DNA of 8,665 bases, taken from NCBI GenBank assembly GCA_033763845.1, contig JANRJR010000060.1, forward strand, positions 1-8,665. The letters are read 5' to 3'. Each line of letters starts with the position of its first letter. Positions within the stretch are counted from its first letter, which is position 1. This DNA is from DASZBR01 sp033763845 (GTDB lineage Bacteria > Pseudomonadota > Gammaproteobacteria > DASZBR01). Positions 1 to 6,820 of the stretch are shown here, in pieces. The translations under genes were made by a program, and so were the position numbers. The notes below the pieces were generated by a model. It made no database searches. It worked only from the letters and a program-made list of their open reading frames with translations, and was not told the DNA's origin.

Positions 1-2990
1 TTAGAAAGCAACATGCCATTACCAAAAACATCGCCCATAAGATCGCCAATACCCACAACCGTAAATGCTTGGTCTTTGATAGAAATACCAATTTCTTTAA
101 AATGCCTTTCTACCGAAACCCACGCCCCACGAGCAGTAATAGCCATTTTTTTGTGATCATACCCTTGCGAGCCGCCAGAGGCGAAGGCATCGCCCAACCA
201 AAAATTATATTCTTTAGAAATACTGTTTGCGATATCAGAAAAGGATGCTGTTCCCTTGTCTGCAGCGACAACTAAATATGGGTCGCTTTCATCAAAGCAC
301 ACGACGTTATGGGGTGGAACAGGTTTTCCTTGAACAATATTATCCGTAATATCGAGAAGACCGCGCATAAAATCTTTGTAACAATTAATGACTTCTGTCA
401 TTACTTCATCGCGTGTTCCATTAATAGGCAACATTTTAGGAACGAATCCACCTTTGGCGCCTGAAGGAACAATTACAGAATTTTTAACTTTCTGTGCTTT
501 CATTAGTCCCAAAATTTCTGTGCGAAAGTCTTCGCGTCTGTCTGACCAACGAATACCACCGCGTGCTACTTTTGCCGCACGCAAATGCACCGCTTCAAAT
601 CGTGGAGAATACACAAACACTTCATATAGCGGCAATGGTAATGGAAGTTCGGGAATGACATGTGGATTTAATTTAAACGATAAATAATTTTTTTCATGCA
701 AATAATTGGTTCGCAGTGTTGCGTGAATCACATCTAAGTAGCGACGCAATATTCGGTCTTCGTCTAAGCTTGAAACTTTTTCCACTTCAGCAAGAATCTT
801 TTTTTCGATTTCAATGACTTGTTCGGTTAAATTTTTCGGTTGATTGGTATTAAAACTTAATTCAAATAATTCCACCAGTAAGCGGGCTACTTGAGGGTAA
901 TCGCTCAAGGTTACCTCAATATAGTGCTGACTGAACATGAATCCAGTTTGACGTAAATATTTTGCATAAGCACGCAATACAGAAACTTGTCGCCATCCAA
1001 GTTGTGCACGTAACACTAATTTATTGAATCCATCGTTTTCTGCTAAACCGTACCAGACTTTAGAAAAAGCTTCTTGGAAAATCATTCCAGTCACTTCTAA
1101 ATCAACGACATGTCCATCGGATGACTGCATCGTGAAGTCGTTAATCCATGGAGTTCCATTGGCGCTAATAATTTGATATGGGCGTTCACCGATCACGCGC
1201 AATCCCATATTTTCAAGCATCGGAACGACATCGCTCAGTGGGATTGTATGTTCTGCATGAAATAATTTAAATCGTAAAACTTCTTCTGGATCATCTACTA
1301 AACGATAAAAGGCCATTTCCAACAAATTTTCTGACGATAAGTTTTTCAAATGGACAATGTCATGAACTGCAGCGCGTGGGTGAAAATCTTCGCGATACGC
1401 GGCTGGAAAAGCGTCAGCATAATTGCGAAATATGTAGGTTCCTTTTTCTTCGCCATAATAATCAATCAAATTATCTTTTAATAAATCTTTCCACGTGCGT
1501 GATACTTCTGTTAAATTAGCTTCTAATTGCTTAATGTCATAATTAAGCGGAATATTGGGATCAACACGCAACACAAAATGTATGCGCGCTAAAACAGATT
1601 CCGAGAAGCGTGTTTCGAATGATATTTCGAGTGCATTGAAGGCTTGGTATAAAATATTCTGCATTGCTTGACGTACGTCGCTGTTAAAATTATCTCGCGG
1701 AACATACACTAAACAGGATACAAAACGACCATACACATCTTTTCGAACAAATAATTTTACAACGCGACGTTCTTGTAATTGTAAAATGCCCATGGAAAGA
1801 TCATATAATTCTTCTACGCTTCCGTGAAATAAATCATCACGCGGTAAGGTTTCTAAAATGTTTAAGAGATCTTTTCCGGCATGTCCTTTAGGAGGTAAAC
1901 CTGAGCGTTGAATAATATTTTCAACTTTATGTCGTAAGAATGGTATTTGATTAGGATGGCTGTTATACGCAACGGTGGTATACAAGCCAATAATACGTGT
2001 TTCGCCAATTACCTCGCCTTTCGTATTATATCGTTTAATTCCAATATAATCAGTATAGACTTGTCGATGGATCGTCGCCAATGTATTGGTTTTCGTTAAA
2101 ATTAATATCTGTTTAGGCGATAAAACTAATTCTTTAATGATGGGTGCAATATCAGATAGCAACCGTATTTTTTTACTGTACGTTTCATCACGCAATACAC
2201 CCAATCCGGATCCTGACACTAATTCCAAAGCTGGTTCGCCTTTGTGCTGAATTAATTTGTAATCACGGCAACCTAAAAACGTAAAATTATCATCTTTAAT
2301 CCAGCGTAAAAAATCTATGGTTTCAGAAATTTCAGAAGATTCTACAACTTTGGGTGGGCGCGAAATTAATTCGTCTAATAAGGATTCCACTTTTTGGCGC
2401 ATAGGCTGCCAATCTTGAACCGCAAGCGTAACGTCATTTAAAACGGTAAATAACCTTTCTTCTAATAAATTCAGTGCTTTTTGATCCGTTTGTCTGTCCA
2501 CTTCAAAGTGAATAACGGCTTCGGATGCAGCGCCAGTTTCAGGTTGATGATTTCGACCATAAATTTCAGTGACATTATTTTTAGTGTCACGCTTTACCAT
2601 AAAGCGACCGAAATGAATTAAATTGTGAATACTGTAGCCTTGTCGTGTCAATTCAATGCGAAGTGAATCCACCAAAAATGGCATGTCATCACAATTTAAA
2701 TCGACCATCGTGTGTGTTGATTCCCAGGCACTTTCTTCGAGATGCGGATTATAAATATGTAATTTAGGTTGTTTGGGCTTTCTACCCTGCATGAAGTGCC
2801 AAAAATTCATGGCAGCGCCATATAAATCTTCGGGTGAATAGGCTTCGAGAATATCCAGTGATGCAGTCGCGTAATAATCTGAAATAAACTGACGAACTAA
2901 TGTAGCAGCTTTGGTAGACAACTTTTTATCAACAAACTCGAGGATACGGCGGACAATTTGATCGCGATTTTGTGACTGGTGTTCTATCAT
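1..2990 (-). CDS. gdhB: NAD-specific glutamate dehydrogenase, large (about 180 kDa) type, N-terminal part
   Basis: Oxidatively deaminates L-glutamate to 2-oxoglutarate and ammonia with NAD+, in the cytoplasm, feeding amino-acid carbon into the TCA cycle. The frame is open without a stop for 996 codons from the ATG at 2990 and leaves the window. The family (PF05088) is usually about 1,600 residues, so roughly the last 600 are missing here. The first ~700 residues are the regulatory region with ACT-like folds typical of this family. The catalytic part starts near residue 800: GGIRWSDRREDF at 811-822, PSGAKGGF at 842-849 (with the lysine-bearing glycine-rich loop), DPYLVVAADKGT around 902-913, and the nucleotide-binding-type GIGDLMGD at 981-988. 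The last reads D-M-S-G in the relatives I recall, a small variation. A GAGGAA Shine-Dalgarno sits 8 bases upstream of the start. It is divergent from the UDG-like gene. The family and start are nearly certain; the symbol follows Pseudomonas usage. Confidence 0.95.
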   Translation of the reverse strand, partial: MIEHQSQNRDQIVRRILEFVDKKLSTKAATLVRQFISDYYATASLDILEAYSPEDLYGAAMNFWHFMQGRKPKQPKLHIYNPHLEESAWESTHTMVDLNCDDMPFLVDSLRIELTRQGYSIHNLIHFGRFMVKRDTKNNVTEIYGRNHQPETGAASEAVIHFEVDRQTDQKALNLLEERLFTVLNDVTLAVQDWQPMRQKVESLLDELISRPPKVVESSEISETIDFLRWIKDDNFTFLGCRDYKLIQHKGEPALELVSGSGLGVLRDETYSKKIRLLSDIAPIIKELVLSPKQILILTKTNTLATIHRQVYTDYIGIKRYNTKGEVIGETRIIGLYTTVAYNSHPNQIPFLRHKVENIIQRSGLPPKGHAGKDLLNILETLPRDDLFHGSVEELYDLSMGILQLQERRVVKLFVRKDVYGRFVSCLVYVPRDNFNSDVRQAMQNILYQAFNALEISFETRFSESVLARIHFVLRVDPNIPLNYDIKQLEANLTEVSRTWKDLLKDNLIDYYGEEKGTYIFRNYADAFPAAYREDFHPRAAVHDIVHLKNLSSENLLEMAFYRLVDDPEEVLRFKLFHAEHTIPLSDVVPMLENMGLRVIGERPYQIISANGTPWINDFTMQSSDGHVVDLEVTGMIFQEAFSKVWYGLAENDGFNKLVLRAQLGWRQVSVLRAYAKYLRQTGFMFSQHYIEVTLSDYPQVARLLVELFELSFNTNQPKNLTEQVIEIEKKILAEVEKVSSLDEDRILRRYLDVIHATLRTNYLHEKNYLSFKLNPHVIPELPLPLPLYEVFVYSPRFEAVHLRAAKVARGGIRWSDRREDFRTEILGLMKAQKVKNSVIVPSGAKGGFVPKMLPINGTRDEVMTEVINCYKDFMRGLLDITDNIVQGKPVPPHNVVCFDESDPYLVVAADKGTASFSDIANSISKEYNFWLGDAFASGGSQGYDHKKMAITARGAWVSVERHFKEIGISIKDQAFTVVGIGDLMGDVFGNGMLLS
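2985..2990 (+). promoter_or_regulatory. Weak candidate -10 box for the UDG-like gene
   Basis: TATCAT matches the consensus at five of six positions and would start a transcript near 2997, giving a leader of about 29 bases. It covers the glutamate dehydrogenase start codon on the opposite strand. The nearest -35-like TTGATC is too far away (21 bases). Low confidence. Confidence 0.2.
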
Positions 2991-2998
2991 AGCGCAAG

Positions 2999-3004
2999 TT
3001 CCTC
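2999..3004 (-). promoter_or_regulatory. Shine-Dalgarno of the glutamate dehydrogenase gene
   Basis: GAGGAA on the minus strand, 8 bases before the ATG at 2990. It is a strong match at ideal spacing and fixes the start. It lies inside the 35-bp divergent gap. Confidence 0.8.
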
Positions 3005-3020
3005 ACTGGATCAGACCGGC

Positions 3021-3026
3021 ATTATA
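3021..3026 (-). promoter_or_regulatory. Candidate -10 box for the glutamate dehydrogenase gene
   Basis: A perfect TATAAT on the minus strand ends on the first base of the neighbouring UDG-like start codon. A transcript starting about 7 bases downstream would have a leader of about 24 bases carrying the GAGGAA ribosome site. I see no good -35 hexamer at 16-18 bases, which would fall inside the UDG-like gene, so this rests on the -10 match and position only. Confidence 0.4.
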
Positions 3027-3760
3027 TGACAAGACTTGCACTGAAGGCTATTGACCCGAGCTGGACTTCACTTTTGGAATCCGCTTTACAGCAAGTGGAT
3101 CCCATTTATTTGGATTCATTATCCCGAGAAACGCATTGGCTTCCAGGACCAGATAAGATTTTCAATGCTTTTTCTATACCATTATGGAATATCAAACGCA
3201 TTTTAGTGGGTGAGTCACCCTACCCTCGTGCTCAATCTGCAAATGGTTATGCGTTTTGGGATGGTGCCGCAGGAGAAATCTGGACTGACGAAAATAAGCT
3301 TAGTAAGACAGTTAATCGTGCGACATCCTTACGAAACATCATGAAGATGCTACTTAAAGCCGAAGGTGGAAAGCCCAAACACTGTGTTCAAACCCTTTCT
3401 GAGTTATTTCAAAATTTATTAAATCATGGTTTTTTATTGCTGAATGCGAGTTTAGTATTACATCCAACGCGGAAAGTCCAAGAAGATGCGAAACAATGGC
3501 GAAATTTTATTCAAGTCATCTTGAATGGTGTGTATGAAGTTAACCCAAATGTCGAGTTAGTTTTATTTGGCAAGATTGCACAACAAATTCTGCCATTGCT
3601 TAAATATCCTTTTAAAATTATTCAGGCAGAACATCCGTATAATTTAAGTTTTATTGAGAATCCGCTGGTGTTGGATTATTTTAGGCCGCTGCATATTCTG
3701 AAAGTTGGTCAAAGTTTAAATATCGATAAATTTCAGCAGCCATCGTATCAATCTCTTTAA
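3026..3760 (+). CDS. Uracil-DNA-glycosylase-like protein with altered catalytic motif
   Basis: A 244-residue cytoplasmic protein with the layout of family 1 uracil-DNA glycosylase (E. coli Ung, 229 residues), which removes uracil from DNA. Motif 1, GQDPYH in Ung, reads GESPYP at 62-67. It keeps the tyrosine that excludes thymine (Y66), but the water-activating aspartate is serine (S64) and the histidine is proline. The poxvirus D4 enzyme also has a proline there (GIDPYP) but keeps the aspartate. Further matches are F77 in NGYAF (stacking phenylalanine), LLLNAS with N140 (uracil-reading asparagine), VLFGKIAQ around 179-186, and HPYNLS at 203-208 (HPSPLS in Ung), which keeps the histidine. The ATG is the first after an in-frame stop at 2990-2992, and no Shine-Dalgarno is visible. 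The C-terminal 26 codons overlap acnB on the other strand. The fold assignment is fairly firm; glycosylase activity is doubtful. It could be a divergent glycosylase or a DNA-binding relative that has lost catalysis. Confidence 0.75.
   Translation: MTRLALKAIDPSWTSLLESALQQVDPIYLDSLSRETHWLPGPDKIFNAFSIPLWNIKRILVGESPYPRAQSANGYAFWDGAAGEIWTDENKLSKTVNRATSLRNIMKMLLKAEGGKPKHCVQTLSELFQNLLNHGFLLLNASLVLHPTRKVQEDAKQWRNFIQVILNGVYEVNPNVELVLFGKIAQQILPLLKYPFKIIQAEHPYNLSFIENPLVLDYFRPLHILKVGQSLNIDKFQQPSYQSL
3681..3760. other. 80-bp convergent coding overlap of the UDG-like gene and acnB
   Basis: Both genes run through this stretch in opposite directions. On the minus strand it encodes the family-typical AcnB tail YRYLNFDQLSEY, then AAA and the stop. 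On the plus strand it encodes the UDG-like residues from FRPLHIL to the end. No hairpin followed by a T-run is visible for either gene, so their transcripts probably run into each other. Confidence 0.85.
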
Positions 3761-6170
3761 TTTTTTCGTGATATTCTGCTACTGTTGGCAATCGACCTAA
3801 AATGGACGTAATCGCGGATAATTCAGCAGAACATAAATAAACATTTGCATCTTTACCCATTCTGTTTGGAAAATTACGTGTCGAGGTTGATACGACAGTT
3901 GATCCATCTTTTACGCGCGCTTGATTTCCCATACATAAGGAACAACCCGGAACTTCAGTGCGTGCACCTGCTAAACCAAAAATGCTGTAATAGCCTTCTT
4001 CGGTTAATTGATGTGCGTCCATTTTTGTAGGCGGTACTATCCAAAGTCGTGTAGGAACTTGTTTGCCGTAATCTTTCAATAATTTGCCTGCGGCACGGTA
4101 ATGACCAATATTGGTCATGCAACTTCCAATAAATACTTCGTGCACAATATCATTTTGAACTTCAGATAATGGTTTAATATTATCCGGATCATTTGGGCAG
4201 GCTAACAACGGCTCTTTGATTTCATCTAAATTAATTTCAATAATTTCTGCATATTCAGCGTCTTTGTCGGCTTCTAATAAAACCGGATTATCTAACCACT
4301 GTTGCATAGACTCTATTCGACGTTTTAATGTACGCGGATCTTGATAGCCTTGTTTGATCATCCAATTTAATAATGCAATATTGGATTTTAAATATTCTAT
4401 GATAGGTTCTTTGTTTAATTTAACGGTACAGCCATTTGCGGATCGTTCCGCGGATGCATCCGCAAATTCAAATGCTTGTTCTATTTTGAGATCCGGCAAG
4501 CCTTCAATTTCTAAAATTCTACCTGAAAATACATTCTTTTTATTTTTACTTTCAACGGTTAATAAACCCTTTTGGATAGCAATGTACGGAATAGCATTCA
4601 CTAAATCACGTAATGTAATTCCCGGTTGCATTTTGCCTTTGAATTTTACTAATACAGATTCTGGCATATCGAGTGGCATCACACCTAATGCGGCACCAAA
4701 TGCGACTAATCCGGAACCACCCGGAAAACTAATTCCAATTGGGAATCGTGTATGCGAATCACCACCCGTTCCTACTTGATCGGGTAGTAGCATTCTGTTT
4801 AACCACGAATGAATAATTCCATCGCCGGGTTTTAAAACTACTCCGCCACGTGATGCGAAAAAGTCAGGTAATTCATGTTGTGTTTGAATATCAACGGGTT
4901 TTGGATACGCTGCCGTGTGACAAAAACTTTGCATCACTAAATCAGCGGAAAATCCTAAGCATGCTAATTCTTTTAATTCATCGCGCGTCATCGGGCCTGT
5001 TGTATCTTGTGATCCAACAGTGCTCATGCGCGGTTCGCAATACGTTCCCGGACGAATGCCAGTAACACCGCACGCTTGCCCCACCATTTTTTGTGCCAGT
5101 GTAAAACCCTTGCCTGAATCTATCGGCGGATGTGGTCTAACAAAGATATCAGTAATAGGTAATTTTAATTTTTCACGTGTTTTATCTGTTAATGTTCTGC
5201 CAATAATTAAGGGAATACGTCCGCCTGCACGAACTTCATCTAATAAAGTAATAGGCCTTAATTCAAATGTTTCAAGCAACTCATCTTTTTCATTGGTGAT
5301 TTTATTTTGGTACGGATAAATATTTATTACATCGCCCGTATTCAATTTTGATACGTCAACTTCGATAGGCAATGCACCGGCATCTTCTGCCGTATTAAAA
5401 AATATGGGTGCTATTTTACTTCCCAGTATTACTCCGCCTTGTCGTTTATTGGGAATAAAGGGAATATCATGACCAATGTGCCATAACACAGAATTAATTG
5501 CAGATTTTCTGGATGAACCCGTACCAACAACATCACCCACATAAGCAATTGGAAAGCCCTTTTTCTTTAATTCTTCGATGGTTCTAATACCGTCAGGCAT
5601 TTTATTGATCAACATGGCCTGTGCATGTAATGGAATATCAGGACGCGACCATGCCTCTTGCGCAGGCGATAAATCGTCCGTATTGGTTTCACCCGGAACT
5701 TTAAATACCGTTACCGTAATTTTTTCAGGGACTGTTGGTTTAGACGTAAACCATTCTGCGTTAGACCAGCTATCAATAATTTGTTTTGCAAAAGGATTTG
5801 TCTTAGATTTTTCCCAAACATCGTGAAACGCATCAAATATTAATAACGTATGGGAAAGTGCTTTAACCGCAAGCGGGGCTAGTTTTGTATTATCTAATAA
5901 TTCTATGAGGGGATGAATATTATAACCACCTAACATGGTCCCTAATAATTCGACAGCTTTTTCAGGTGAAATCTGTGGTGATTTGACTTCACCTTTTGCA
6001 ACTGCTGCTAAAAATCCGGCTTTAACATAGGCGGTTTGATCAACGCCGGGTGACACACGGTGGGAAATTAACTCCAGCAAATTTTTATCGTTTTTTTTAA
6101 TTAATTCAGACAGCTCAGAGGGGGTTAAGGGTAATGGCGGAATATTGAGTTTTTGGCGATCAGCTTGCAT
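3681..6170 (-). CDS. acnB: Aconitate hydratase B (bifunctional aconitase/2-methylisocitrate dehydratase)
   Basis: The [4Fe-4S] enzyme that interconverts citrate and isocitrate via cis-aconitate in the TCA cycle, in the cytoplasm. In many bacteria AcnB also dehydrates or hydrates 2-methylcitrate-pathway intermediates. It has 829 residues against 865 in E. coli, slightly shorter at both ends. Order: N-terminal HEAT-like helical domain (VSPGVDQTAYVKAGFLAA, residues ~39-56), the swivel domain placed early as in AcnB (DLSPAQEAW; GTGSSRKS at 216-223), then the cluster-binding domains (QDTTGPMTRDEL; GGDSHTR at 469-475). The cluster ligands are C684 (GSCMTN), C743 and C746 (PGCSLCMGN). The spacing of 59 and 3 equals that of E. 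coli C710, C769 and C772. The start follows the adk stop by 5 bases and has a good ribosome site. Its 3' end overlaps the convergent UDG-like gene by 80 bases, and the tail stops about 14 residues earlier than in E. coli. Confidence 0.98.
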   Translation of the reverse strand: MQADRQKLNIPPLPLTPSELSELIKKNDKNLLELISHRVSPGVDQTAYVKAGFLAAVAKGEVKSPQISPEKAVELLGTMLGGYNIHPLIELLDNTKLAPLAVKALSHTLLIFDAFHDVWEKSKTNPFAKQIIDSWSNAEWFTSKPTVPEKITVTVFKVPGETNTDDLSPAQEAWSRPDIPLHAQAMLINKMPDGIRTIEELKKKGFPIAYVGDVVGTGSSRKSAINSVLWHIGHDIPFIPNKRQGGVILGSKIAPIFFNTAEDAGALPIEVDVSKLNTGDVINIYPYQNKITNEKDELLETFELRPITLLDEVRAGGRIPLIIGRTLTDKTREKLKLPITDIFVRPHPPIDSGKGFTLAQKMVGQACGVTGIRPGTYCEPRMSTVGSQDTTGPMTRDELKELACLGFSADLVMQSFCHTAAYPKPVDIQTQHELPDFFASRGGVVLKPGDGIIHSWLNRMLLPDQVGTGGDSHTRFPIGISFPGGSGLVAFGAALGVMPLDMPESVLVKFKGKMQPGITLRDLVNAIPYIAIQKGLLTVESKNKKNVFSGRILEIEGLPDLKIEQAFEFADASAERSANGCTVKLNKEPIIEYLKSNIALLNWMIKQGYQDPRTLKRRIESMQQWLDNPVLLEADKDAEYAEIIEINLDEIKEPLLACPNDPDNIKPLSEVQNDIVHEVFIGSCMTNIGHYRAAGKLLKDYGKQVPTRLWIVPPTKMDAHQLTEEGYYSIFGLAGARTEVPGCSLCMGNQARVKDGSTVVSTSTRNFPNRMGKDANVYLCSAELSAITSILGRLPTVAEYHEKIKEIDTMAAEIYRYLNFDQLSEYAAA

Positions 6171-6175
6171 GGATT

Positions 6176-6820
6176 TTACCTTTTGTTGTCTTGATTAATA
6201 ACGGCGAAGATTTTATCACGAATTGTGGAAACTTCTCCAAAACCATCAATTTTTTTATAATTTCCGAGCTTTTGGTAGTACTCTATAAGAGGTTTCGTCT
6301 GTGCATGATAGACATCCAATCGATGACGAACGGTGCTTTCTTTATCATCTTCGCGCTGAATAAGAGTTTCACCTGTGTCATCATCTTCAAACGGTACTTT
6401 GGGTGGATGGTAATCTACATGATAAGTTCGACCTGACCCGGGATGAAACCAGCGGCCACTTAAACGGTGAACGATTTCTTCATCATCTACATTCACTTCG
6501 ATCACATAATCGGGATTGACGTTGGCTTCACGTAATGCTTCGGCTTGAGGGATGGTTCGCGGAAAGCCGTCTAGTAAAAATCCATTTTTGCAATCAGGTT
6601 GAGAAATGCGCTCTTTAACTAAGCCAATCATGATGTCATCAGACACTAACTGACCTCTATCCATAATCGCTTTGGCTTTTATTCCTAGAGGAGTTTCAGC
6701 TTTAACAGCTGCTCTAAGCATGTCCCCCGTCGAAATTTGGGGAATACTGTACTTTTCACAAATAAACCTGGCTTGTGTCCCTTTACCCGCCCCGGGTGAC
6801 CCCAGTAGAATGATGCGCAT
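6176..6820 (-). CDS. adk: Adenylate kinase
   Basis: Catalyses ATP + AMP to 2 ADP, balancing the cytoplasmic adenine nucleotide pool. It has 214 residues, exactly the E. coli length and numbering. Visible: the P-loop GSPGAGKGT (7-15) with K13; TGDMLR (31-36) in the AMP-binding domain; DGFPRT (84-89); and the LID region from GRWFHP through RTYHVDYHPP to RHRLDVYH, which carries the conserved arginines. The LID is the long type without the four-cysteine zinc site. The start is fixed by the conserved MRIILLGSPGAGKGT. It is the first gene of a probable adk-acnB transcription unit (5-base gap). Its ATG lies back to back with that of the divergent exonuclease gene, so its promoter and ribosome site must lie inside that gene. 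Pairing adk with acnB is not the E. coli arrangement. Confidence 0.99.
   Translation of the reverse strand: MRIILLGSPGAGKGTQARFICEKYSIPQISTGDMLRAAVKAETPLGIKAKAIMDRGQLVSDDIMIGLVKERISQPDCKNGFLLDGFPRTIPQAEALREANVNPDYVIEVNVDDEEIVHRLSGRWFHPGSGRTYHVDYHPPKVPFEDDDTGETLIQREDDKESTVRHRLDVYHAQTKPLIEYYQKLGNYKKIDGFGEVSTIRDKIFAVINQDNKR
6179..6184 (-). promoter_or_regulatory. Shine-Dalgarno of acnB inside the end of adk
   Basis: AAAAGG on the minus strand, 8 bases before the acnB ATG, is formed by the last sense codons and the stop of adk. Ribosomes finishing adk would cover it, which suggests translational coupling. It also supports the ATG at 6170, even though the protein starts slightly later than E. coli AcnB. 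Confidence 0.7.
6782..6811 (+). promoter_or_regulatory. Candidate promoter for the exonuclease-rlmD unit, inside adk
   Basis: TTTACC (6782-6787, four of six) and TAGAAT (6806-6811, five of six) are separated by 18 bases. The predicted start near 6818 is only about three bases before the exonuclease ATG, which would give an almost leaderless mRNA. That agrees with the lack of a Shine-Dalgarno before this gene. It lies opposite the adk P-loop codons. Confidence 0.3.

Noticed and set aside
69..687. Two plus-strand open frames (69-275 and 388-687)
   Set aside because: They lie opposite the conserved catalytic region of glutamate dehydrogenase and their translations show no recognisable domain; they are antisense shadows.
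3760..3775. T-run after the UDG-like stop as a terminator
   Set aside because: No stem-loop precedes it, and it lies inside the acnB coding sequence.
3845..5826. Several short plus-strand open frames opposite acnB
   Set aside because: acnB is intact with all family motifs on the other strand, and the short translations look like random antisense reading.
6191..6436. Plus-strand open frame opposite the end of adk
   Set aside because: It lies fully within adk and has no recognisable protein features.
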